Program-made: the position numbers and the translations under genes
From: Ceriagrion tenellum
Lineage: Eukaryota > Arthropoda > Insecta > Odonata > Coenagrionidae
DNA length: 64,000 nt
NCBI GenBank assembly: GCA_963169105.1
Contig: OY720641.1
Coordinates: forward strand, 77,513,496-77,577,495
Direction of reading: 5' to 3'
Shown here: one piece after another, positions 54,920-64,000 of the stretch
Layout: the number at the start of each line of letters is the position of its first letter
Position numbering within the stretch: the stretch's first letter is position 1
The notes under the pieces: generated by a model
Told to the model about the DNA's origin: nothing
The model's database searches: none
The model's input: the letters and a program-made list of their open reading frames with translations, nothing else

Positions 54920-57900
54920 GATCTTAGGGTTTCTTGTAAAATATGCTCATTAAGACTTCCAATTAATCAAGGGACCGAGTGTGAATTATTGATTCATGCT
55001 TCAGTGATTAGTAATTTTCAAGTTAATTAGATATTACCCCACAATAGTTTAATACGTAATAAGGTTCTAATAAGATGTATTTTTTGTTCAAGAAAATTAG
55101 GTATTGGCAAAAAATATTGTCTCTATACTTTGGAAAAGTGTTAAATATTTGTGTGGGAAATATCATATTTACTCTTCATATGTAAACGAGGGACCGAACT
55201 TTGTACATATTTGCTAGCCTAGAGTTTGTCACTTGATTGATTGAGGTTGATAGAGGTTGATCAAAGTTGCGTATTTGCAGGTGCTGCTATAATATTTTAA
55301 AGAAGTAGATTTATTCCACTGAAGACAAACTAGTTTTTTCAGAGTTGCAGCTCAATAAGAATATTATAGAACCTCAAATCCTAAGGTTTCTATGCCTTTT
55401 CCAGGGATATTCTACCAATTCCCATAAATTTTTGCATATTGCCATCAATGCATTGACTCACATATCATATTTAAGCATCTCAATCAATTTTGTAGTTTTC
55501 CAATCAAGATATTGTGGGATATGACAATGCTCCTTATAAAGTAACATTGTTTTATGTACCAACATGTTAACGTCATGTGCCACTTTTTTGTCAGCATTAT
55601 GCTTTTCAAAATCATAGGGGAGACCCTACCTAATTCTCCTCATAATTTGCTAATCAGAGTGAAGCCTTATATTTCATACCTTTATGTGTGATGGTAGGGA
55701 ATAGAAGTGCTGACATTTTTGTTACGTAGGTTTGACCTGGGACTATTGACTAATGTGTGACATATTTTCTTTTGGAATAATGCTCCATTGGTTTTAATTT
55801 GTCAATATTTTTCAGTTTCTATTTGAATTGAATGAAGAACTTTGTGACGTAACTGCTAAGCATGGGGTTATAATACTTCAGTCATATGTGGAAAGGAGCT
55901 GTACAGGAAAAATAGCCAGAGCCATTTTAATTTTACTGAAACTTGCTGTTCAAGTTTTTGTAAATTACTCAGGAGCATGGAGGGAAATAGTTTGGAAGAA
56001 GGTAAATGACAATTTAGAGGAAAGCATCATATGATAAGTACTGTTTATTTTTATATAATGCATCAATAGTCTTCTTCAATCATGACTTATTTTAGTATAA
56101 GTTATTTCATAATATTTCTTGTGGCAATGGTAACTTTCAGTTATATTTTATAACAGATTGCCATTGAAAAGGATAGTGTTCTTATTTGAATTACTGATAG
56201 CATTTGATTACACAGATCAAATTCCCCAATTGATTTTATACATGTTTAGTGATGTCAAATTTCGTTCAAGATGTGTATGTTTGCCAAAGGGTCCACTTAG
56301 ATTGTGTTCCATTCGGTATTGCTCTAGTTAGTATTAAGGACCCCAGACCAATCAGGGGTGTGCTAGGTATCTGGCTTTGGTGTGAACCATATACAATATG
56401 TGCCAGTGGAATCAAAGCCGGAATAAAATCATCATCATTCATCAATAAATTCATTCATTTTTTTTAAAACATGCCATCATACTGTGTTGTCAATATAATT
56501 ATTATCTTGAGGGATCTTTTTTGACCTACAGAGATGATATCAATGCTGATTTCTCTCACTAACAACATGAAATATCTTGGCACTCTAAAAGATGCTTTGG
56601 TGAGGTTTCTATCAGTTGCGTGAAGTTTTCATGCTATTGACTGCCAGTTGCTTCAGATCAAAGTTGTCGTCAAATAAGTAGAAATTGTGATTGAGCATGA
56701 TATCTTTCTCACTAAAAAGAGAAGCATTTTATTTATTGAGAGCTGAATTGAGTTCTTGATGGCAACACACAATTGGAAACAATACTTAACCAAGAATTAT
56801 TTGAATCAAACTATGCAGGTACATATTTCTTTATTCCCAGGTACCATTTATCAGTACAAGATTTGAATGGTGCCACTGTATAAAATATTTTCTTTTTTTA
56901 TCCATTCTGAAATGGTAAATTACAGAATCGTAGATTTATTAAAAATCATTTATCTATGATTTAATGAGTTTATGATGTTAAAAATGTTGATGTTGGCCTG
57001 TCTCTTATGGTGGAGAATGAGTTTTTGATTTGTTCAACAGTTAAATCAACGGAGAGTTAACAGAACAGAATATGCTGGGATATGTTGAAGTGTGCCTTTA
57101 CATAGCATGGGATTATTGCTCTTAAACTTATCTTTGGTAATGATTATACTCAGGAAGGGTAATTGGATCTTCTGTAACCATCTAATTGACACACTAGGGT
57201 ATAAACAGTTCAAATCGTGTATCATACTTTTGGGGACATTTTCTAATTTAATCAGGTTATCTTTGTGGTGTATAGTTCACAGTAGTATTTCTATATTTTC
57301 ATATGTGTTTAATATTAGTGCTGAAGTTGAAGAGTTTTGGAAGTCACTGGAGCAGAGGTAGCAATTGAATAGCAATTTCATTTGGCCCAGTTGTGTATTG
57401 CAAGATTCCTGATTCTAGAGTAAAATGAGTCTGGTTAGAGCCTTGTCTTGAATCTCATTGTGATGTATTCCAACCAAAAGCAAAACTGAATTTCTGTCGT
57501 GAAATCAAAACTCTTCTTAATACCATGCTCCAGTTATTCATTTATTGTTGTTGTATTTACTATCATGCTAAACAAGTTCCCAACTGACTGAACCCTCAAG
57601 CAAGTGCAAGGTTTTGAATGGATGCATTTGGTTCCTAAACGAGATAATTTCTTTGAATAGGTAATTCTGTTGGGGAAATTTATCTGTATTAACTTAGATT
57701 TGGTTTCCCTGTGGCATCCAAGTGGTGACATAATTCTCAAAAATGGGTTTACGTAGTGCATACTGATGGTTTTGACGCACAAGTTTCCACCTGATTCACA
57801 TCAAGTTAAAAGATTGGAAGACCAGAAATGCATTTTTAAAAAAAAGCTATGATATCACACAGCTCCTGGGAGTGGCTTCGGCTTCCTGTGGAAGTTTGCT

Positions 57901-59699
57901 GCTCTCATATTTCTACATGATATTAAAATCATCGAAAATGCCATTTTTCATGTGAGGCAGCTAGTTTGTCTAATTATCCAGGTAGTGATACATAATAAAT
58001 AAGGAGAAAAATCTGCTTATGTTAAGTAATAATTAGGGAAATGTTGTTATATGTATGCTGGCCATACTAGCTTGTTAAGTATTGCAATGGAAGTTGAGCA
58101 AAAGCATTTTACTTTAAGTTTATGCTCTTCCGTAAATAACTGTTTGTTGTGTATGTACTTGTGTGAATGTAAGCGCTGTTTGTTCAACTTGAACAAAATA
58201 TTCCTGAATGCCAGCATGAAATCTTGGTTTTGTATTTTTATGAAATCAAAGCTGGTTGTGTTTAAAGAAAAGGACAGTTAATATTAGGTAAGGTTTGATC
58301 AATTTAATGAATTCTTCCAATTATGTCTTTGTGTAAAATTATATAGTGTTGAAATTTATTGTAAAGTATTGTATACCCTTTTTATTGAATTAATACTCTT
58401 TCAGTTTGTTTTAATAGCTGATAAGGCGTTTAATTCAGAAGTCTTCATTTCACAGCTATTTCCCTCTCCTAAATGAAGAGTTTGGACATAAAGCTGTGGG
58501 ATTACTGTATGTGATTTCCATCAGTTATATCATTGATAAGGCAATGAAATTTACCTACTAGGAAATAATTTTATTTGAAAAATTTTGTAAAACATACTAT
58601 AATTTCCTGAAACCAATTTCTTGCAACAAAATAAAAAGTGATAATGTATATATAATTCTACCTCATCAATCTTTTATGTATTCAAAGTACATAAAATTGA
58701 TGAAATGATTTAATGTAATTATATCAAAGTGTAGGTATGTTTGTACTGATCAATTGATCACTGTAGAGTCTATTTTCTGTTATTTATGACAAATAAAAGC
58801 TGACGAAGTGCCTATCTTTTAAGTTGGCTTTCACTGTAATGAAAACACATCAGAGCATATTTTTCATCTCCTTGGATTATTAATGGAAAGCTTTTAGGAA
58901 GAAAAGTTCACCAAGTTACATATTTACATTATGCCCACATTGCAAAAAGTTGAGGACAAAGTAATGCTTGGATATAACTCTCTGGATAGGTATTATTTTT
59001 TTAATGTCGTCTTGGCTTTTAATATACTATAGTTAAGCATGATGTTCATGTGGGTGGAGGAATGAGATGTCTAATTTCCCATTTAACACATTCCCATTGA
59101 AGCCTCTGGAGAAGTATACAAACTTAACTGTGAAAATTGATTGGATTGAAGTTTAATTTAAATTTGCATGTGATATGACTAATGTCCTACCATTACCTGA
59201 ACAAGGTGTTGTTGATCATACAGTCTTGTTATGAAACCCTTTTTTGAGTGAAATTTCATTGCTGTTAATTATGGTTTGCAAACCACCTGTTAGCCTAGGC
59301 CTTCATTCAAAAAAATAATCAACTTACATGGTGATTCAATTGATATGGTGGGAATTCATTTTTCATCGCATACTCAACATTTTGCACATTTTTTTGCATG
59401 TTGATGAAAACTCACAATCTTTGTCATACCCTTAAGGATCCCGATATCTACTATGCAGATTATTTGTTAATGAACTATATGATTTTCTCCCTGTCACAAC
59501 CCCTTGAAGTGGCCAGTAGGTTACTGCATTCATACATATGGGTTTTATCCATGATTGTAAAAGTAAAATGGCAATTTCCACACTTTTTAATGAAAACATC
59601 ATGGTTTCGACACTTGGTGGGTTTATAGGGGATGACAGAGGAGAAAGCAAGGGAGGGGACATACAGAGATGGGATTCAAAGTAAATTTACAATAAGTAA
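54920..59699. other. Probable 3' UTR and downstream region of the MYORG-like gene
   Basis: No coding region is recognised. Candidate polyadenylation signals AATAAA are at 56422, 56444 and 58792. The nearest one with GT-rich sequence downstream is 56444. The true end of the transcript cannot be fixed from sequence. Confidence 0.4.
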
Positions 59700-59702
59700 A
59701 CA

Positions 59703-60440
59703 TTAGGGGAGGGGGAGGAAACCAAGAAAAGAACAGGTGGAGTTGAATGCGTAAAAACTAAAGGATTTGTGGATCACAGGGCATGGAGGGAGATTAAAAG
59801 TGAAAAGAGGTGATTGACTCATAAGAACTACATCATTGCAAATGTTGTTCGAGCCGTGCACCACAAATTTCTTGTAGAAATCCAGTTTAGGCCCTTTATC
59901 ATCAAAATGTAGAACATCCAGGTCAAAATTGCTGAAATGATTAAAACTATTCAAGTATCAAAATAAGACTTGATGTCATTATTGATAAAACTTATTTTAT
60001 GTTCTGTTACTCTATCCTTATGTATGTTATCTTATCCTTGTGTATCATTATATTTCCTGCCAGTTTGACTGATATGCATAGAATCACAATCTTCACATTT
60101 TAGCTCATAGACTCAACTTCTGTCCATATGGTCGTACTGATTTTTTGAGTTGCATAAGAGTTTTCCAAGTGTTACAGGGTTATAAAGTGAAATCTTAAGT
60201 TTATCACTTGAAACTATTTTCAGTAAATTATAGGATAGGTCTCTTACAAAAGGTAGTTTTACCCAGTGGTTCGGGATATTACTAATAATTGGCAATTAAG
60301 TCAAGAGTTTTGTGCCTTTCTTAGATTATAGTGGTAAAGCAACTTATCTAAACATGTAGTATTGAAGCCATTCTGGGTGGCTTGTGCTTTTGATTATATT
60401 TAGTTCCTTGTCGAAATTCAGGACTGTCATGGGAATATGT
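59703..60440 (-). pseudogene. Penelope-like element, C-terminal part with GIY-YIG endonuclease relic
   Basis: Read on the minus strand: RILHIPMTVLNFDKELNIIK (end of the RT connector), then HWVKLPFVRDLSYNLLKIV, then VYELKCEDCDSMHISQTGRKY, the GIY-YIG-type block of Penelope-like endonucleases, then DRVTEHKISF and LDVLHFDDKGPKLDFYKKF. Several stops and shifts. The characteristic C-x2-C and QTGR are kept. Confidence 0.7.
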
Positions 60441-60475
60441 AAAATTCTGACAAATTTCAAGCTATCCGGGACTAG

Positions 60476-60656
60476 CCACGGAGTTCCACTTTTACGGAGT
60501 CTCCCGCAATGCACACATGTGCGAATTTCCACAGAGAAAAAAAAATAATCTGCCTTGACCGGGATTCGAACCCGGATCCCTCGATTTCCAGCTGAGTGCT
60601 TTAGCCAGTTAAGCTACCAAGGCGTCCTCTTCTCCTGTGGATTTTTGTGACCTTTA
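60476..60656 (-). mobile_element. tRNA-like SINE, copy 1, with 9-bp flanking repeats
   Basis: On the minus strand a cloverleaf-like head reads GCCTTGGTAGCTTAACTGGC to GGGTTCGAATCCCGGTCAAG. The 7-bp acceptor stem pairs (one G-U) and the B-box is perfect, with an anticodon loop CTGGAAA (GGA). The variable arm is too short for tRNA-Ser, and a T-run and body follow, so it is a SINE and not a tRNA gene. CGGGACTAG occurs on both sides (60467-60475, 60657-60665), as a target duplication. Confidence 0.75.
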
Positions 60657-60665
60657 CGGGACTAG

Positions 60666-61189
60666 ATGTTCTCGACTGCCGGACATACAATGTAACAATC
60701 AGTCGTTACTGAGTGCTTAGCGCCACTGCCCACGAGGAAAGATCGAACTTTGAACACAGAGTTAGCGGTCAAGTTGAACCACTTAATTAGACAAACTCTG
60801 CTTCTAAACCCAAGTTTAGCATTAAAAACTCGGTGGAACTTTCAGAGAAATTATCTAGTGTAACCCCTCCACTCAATTTCGAATTAGTTTCTTTCCACCT
60901 CACTAATTTATTTACTTCTGTTCCAGCCACAAAAAGCCTCTGATTTAGCCCTGCAGCTAGTTAAAAACTAACTGTGACCCTGTGTTTTATATAAGGGCAT
61001 TAAGAACCTTTTGGCATTATGTATTTTGCAAAATTATTTTGTTTTATGGTGGCTATTATTTACATAAGTCCAGCCTCGCTATGGGATCGCCTCTAACCCC
61101 CAATTTCAGAAACAGAAATTTTCATAATGTGGAGGTTAAATTTTCTTAAATCTGAATACCTCCTACTGTTGAACATAGGCTACCAGTTT
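60666..61189. other. Stretch between SINE and Penelope fragments, nothing recognised
   Basis: No gene seen in about 520 bases. Confidence 0.45.
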
Positions 61190-61471
61190 CAATAAATAGA
61201 TGATATTTTGTTGTCCTTAATGACAATAAGAAAATTTTAAAACTCTTTTAAATTTTTTGCATGACTATATCAAATTTACAATGGACTATGGGGGTGCTAC
61301 AATAAATGCTTTGGACTTAAATATCTCAATCATAAATTGTCAGCATGACTTCAGCCTTTTCTGGAAAGATACCTACATTTATGGATGTGATCATTCTAAC
61401 TCTAATGATTCTTCCTACAATTATACCCATAAACTTGCCACCTTGCGGTACATGTTAAACAGGATTTTAGA
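61190..61471 (+). pseudogene. Penelope-like reverse transcriptase fragment, plus strand
   Basis: An IDDILLSL block near 61203 resembles the YxDD catalytic motif. The next frame continues LLNFLHDYIKFTMDYG, ALDLNISIIN, then THKLATLRYMLNRIL, the order seen after the palm in Penelope-like RTs (IKFTxE, FLDLxI, HKLxxxxxxxNR). It stops exactly where the SINE at 61472 begins. It is opposite in orientation to the Penelope fragments on both sides. Confidence 0.65.
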
Positions 61472-61600
61472 TGTGCGAATTTCCACAGAGAAAAAATCAT
61501 CCGCCTTGACCGGGATTCGAACCTGGATCCCTCGATTTCCGGCCGAGTGCTTTAGCCAGTTAAGCTACCGAGGCGTCCTCTTCCCCTGTGGATTTTTTTT
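61472..61600 (-). mobile_element. tRNA-like SINE, copy 2
   Basis: Same family and orientation as 60476-60656: TGTGCGAATTTCCACAGAG, a short A-run, then CCGCCTTGACCGGGATTCGA and the same tRNA-like head, ending CCTGTGGATTT. The 60 or so bases of tail next to the TSD in copy 1 are missing here. Confidence 0.75.
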
Positions 61601-61847
61601 GTGGGGCAGAGCCATGACATGGGAAACAACTGGTCTAATAGGAATATTAGCTTTGTGAATTTTACGTAATCCATAAAATCATGGTGGCATAGGATTCATA
61701 TTGATGAGCCACCATTTCTCTGCTGTGGCGAATAATCTGTCACTGTTACTCAAATTACTTTTCAGTGGTTTCTGAAATTTAGTCGTTGGATATATGTAAC
61801 TTAAAAAAGTCATGGCTTTAAAAAAAATATCATCACATTTACTAATA

Positions 61848-62481
61848 TTAATCAACCTTATTTAAAACCACTTCACTGTTCCCTTCATCCGCTTTGGTGA
61901 ACACTAGATCTGCTTCCATGATTGCAGATTTGATCCCATGAAGTAGGCGCTGAAATGGTGGAATCCCACAATGGAGATCCCGGTGAAGAGGGCAGGATAT
62001 TGTGTCGGCGGCCATCTGCTTCCTCCCTGGATCCTTCTGGAAAGCACTGTCCCAATCTGCAGTAAGGTTAATAAAAGATACTTGGGGAAGGGATAATTGT
62101 GGTGCAAACTTGAACCCTTTATTGAGAAGGCCCATTTCTGCCTCCGAGAAGGAATAGTTTGACAAACTAACTACACCCAAGTGGAACGTCACATCACGAG
62201 GGACTCTAGTTGAAGAAATTAAAGAATTTGGTTGGGGATCACGAAGCAGAGGCATACAAAGCTGCAAGTTTCTTTGTTACTGTGCTCCGTTTCTGGAGAT
62301 TTAGGTCACTGACCCTGGACCTCACATGGTCACCAAGCAAAATCCTTTGACACCAGTTGAGTGATGCAGCTAGATCGATACGGAGGTAGTCTGGGTGCTG
62401 TGATAACCTCTTGGTGACTTTGGCCTCCCTCACTGGTTTAGAAGAAGATTTGCTCCTCAGACTGATGTATCTTGGGGACAC
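61848..62481 (-). pseudogene. Penelope-like element, N-terminal part
   Basis: The minus-strand frame contains VVSLSNYSFSEAEMGLLNKGFKF, the LSN...LLxKGLxF block, and ends MEADLVFTKADEGNSEVVLNK, the TKADKGN motif that precedes the RT fingers in Penelope-like elements. The upstream frame (62239-62481) continues it in another phase. No complete RT follows. Confidence 0.65.
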
Positions 62482-63385
62482 ACCTAACTTCAGGCACTGG
62501 TCATTGAAATATGCATTGAGACTTGCATTTTTTATTGGCTAAGGGGTACAGGTATATACATACATATATAAATATATAGGTATATATATACCTGGAATGT
62601 TAATAATTGTATCTTGATAATGACAATATCGAAAACATAGTCAGTTTTCATCAAAAATAGTATGGAAATTACTATTGTTACTTCATTCTTACCATCGTGG
62701 ATAGAGTATATTTCCACTAAGTTGCGCCTGAAACTCTTTCATGTGGCTTATTTGTGTTATCAATCAGAGATTTCAGTCTCAAGTCAAAGTACTTTATATC
62801 AACGTCAACTTGAGGCTTTCATGTAGCGATGCTTCTTTAACTTCTACAGTCTCTTTTAGCATTCGTTTATTGGAGACGTTTCTTCGTCATTTGGGAAGAA
62901 TTAGAAGGAAAAGGGGAGTATTACCTCGACCTTGGCCTTAATCCCCATAAGCCGAAAGGAGCGACACGGAACACCCGGCTCGCTCCATTCTCGACCATTC
63001 CTTGGTTTTCACAGCTAAGTGACGGGAGAAAATTGCGCGTTGTTTTCGCCAAATTGAAGCTGTTGACGTCGATCTACCGACCCATTCTCCCCTCAAGAAA
63101 GATAGTATGTGGCAGCTATGTCCTTATTTGACTCGAATCGCTTGGAATTTCGTTTCAAAAACTAAGCGCGTTCTTTACTGGTAATGGCCATCGTCCCGGG
63201 TGTAATGCAAAGGTTGTTGATAGAGTGCTGAGAGTCATCGGGAGGGGCAGGGGGAGAAATAAGCGGAAACAGAGAGGAGGAAACGACCTCACGAATTCCA
63301 CCCGGATGAAAAGGCTTCCCCAGTTCGAAGAACTACATGAAGTTGAAAACTTGTAAAAATAACGATAGAGGCGAATTTTATCATT
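62482..63385. other. Stretch with an AT-rich hairpin, no gene
   Basis: 62543-62592 is a TATA-rich imperfect palindrome (AGGTATATAC ... GTATATATATACCT). 62930-63350 is GC-richer, but no domain or splice structure is recognised. Confidence 0.4.
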
Positions 63386-63580
63386 TTTTTAAATTTATTT
63401 TTTTTATTTATTTTCACTGCCCCGAATACAGCACATTAGGCCATTTTACATCAGGTGAAGAACAGTAACAACGGACGAGACACAGACACCCATGTCCTGG
63501 GCAGATAATATTCTACTCAGGCGGGACTCGAACCCGCGACCCTTGGGTTAGCAGGCGAGGACTTTATCATGTACCTATGG
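63386..63580 (-). mobile_element. tRNA-derived SINE
   Basis: The minus strand shows CTCGCCTGCTAACC, a B-box GCGGGTTCGAGTCCCGC, then CTGCCCAGGACATGGGTGTC, a body, and an A/T-rich tail at about 63386-63412. Same family as 39320-39475. Confidence 0.75.
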
Positions 63581-64000
63581 TATGGACTAAAGTACTAGAG
63601 GGTTAAAATACGAAAAGACGACTGCTAGTCAGGTAAAAGGAAAGCAGTTATTTTTTGTGTTGAAATTAAGCACTCCTCAGTACTCTGGTTGATTCGACCT
63701 CGTTGATAAAATACGAGAAACTACGACAGGTATAATTTCTAATTTTTTTCTCGTACATAAATTGACTACATCAGAGCCGCTGCGAGGTATCCATTAGCCA
63801 GGGGTAACCCCTGAACGAGACATTTCATTCCATATCAGCTCTAAAGGCCGCTTTACACGGTACATTTTATTGGACAAACGAATGTATCATAGATTGTACA
63901 AGAAAATGAATGGAATTAGAGCAGGTTCTATTTCCCGTTCAGTCATTTCATCAGAAATGGAACTGCGATTGCGTGCCTATTCCATTGTCACCCGGTGCCA
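63581..64000. other. Window end, nothing recognised
   Basis: No gene seen. GGCCGCTTTACACGG near 63848 resembles terminal sequences of some insect MITEs, but the element would run out of the window. Confidence 0.35.

Noticed and set aside
60540..60625. Functional tRNA gene (GGA anticodon) on the minus strand
   Set aside because: It is part of a repeated SINE with target duplications, a second copy lies nearby, and the long variable arm of tRNA-Ser is missing.
61257..61658. 133-codon open frame taken as a host gene
   Set aside because: Its first half is Penelope-like reverse transcriptase and its second half is translated SINE sequence.
1..64000. CRISPR arrays, operons, bacterial insertion sequences or organelle genes
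   Set aside because: None seen. Introns, SINEs, non-LTR elements and hAT elements all point to animal nuclear DNA.

Overview
The window is animal nuclear DNA, most probably from an insect or another arthropod. It shows one interrupted gene with GT-AG introns spread over about 45 kb. Around it lies a dense layer of decayed transposable elements: hAT, pogo-like, TTAA-flanked and other miniature elements, several non-LTR retrotransposon relics, a Penelope-like element, a Helitron and tRNA-derived SINEs. There are no operons, CRISPR arrays or rRNA genes. The order of the animal cannot be fixed from the sequence alone.

The one well-supported host gene is on the + strand, from the ATG at 9518 to the TAA at 54919. 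I read 11 coding exons that join into a continuous frame of 1050 codons. The product is a type II membrane glycoside hydrolase family 31 protein of the MYORG (myogenesis-regulating glycosidase, KIAA1161) type. It has a long acidic and serine-rich cytosolic tail (exons 1-3), one membrane span (exon 4), and a lumenal or extracellular beta-sandwich plus barrel (exons 5-11). Two features are unusual. A Thr/Ser/Pro mucin-like segment of about 149 residues, split over exons 9 and 10, sits inside the catalytic barrel. The nucleophile Asp is kept, but the usual acid/base Asp position appears not to be acidic.

Layout. 1-9200: intergenic, with retroelement relics (a CR1/jockey-like RT at 2.6-3.5 kb, another non-LTR C-terminus at 6.4 kb, a reverse copy of the first element's tail at 8.7 kb). 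9.3-9.8 kb: candidate promoter signals and exon 1. 9.8-37.3 kb: a 27.5-kb first intron full of repeats. The best defined are hAT-type elements with exact 8-bp target duplications at 18.7, 20.6 and 33.4 kb, a 543-bp element flanked by TTAA at 25.4 kb, a THAP-domain relic at 29.3 kb and a pogo-like relic at 32.1 kb. 37.3-54.9 kb: exons 2-11, with more elements in the introns (SINE 39.3 kb, hAT MITE 40.1 kb, MITEs 44-46 kb, non-LTR relic 48 kb, long-TIR element 51.6 kb, Helitron helicase 53.9 kb). 54.9-59.7 kb: probable 3' UTR and intergenic sequence without recognisable genes. 59.7-62.5 kb: fragments of Penelope-like elements in both orientations with two tRNA-like SINE copies. 62.5-64 kb: no gene, one further SINE.

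Apart from the MYORG-like gene, all protein similarity is to transposable elements, and those copies carry stops or frameshifts. The regions therefore do not form a pathway. The interest lies in the modified glycosidase and in the nested repeat structure.
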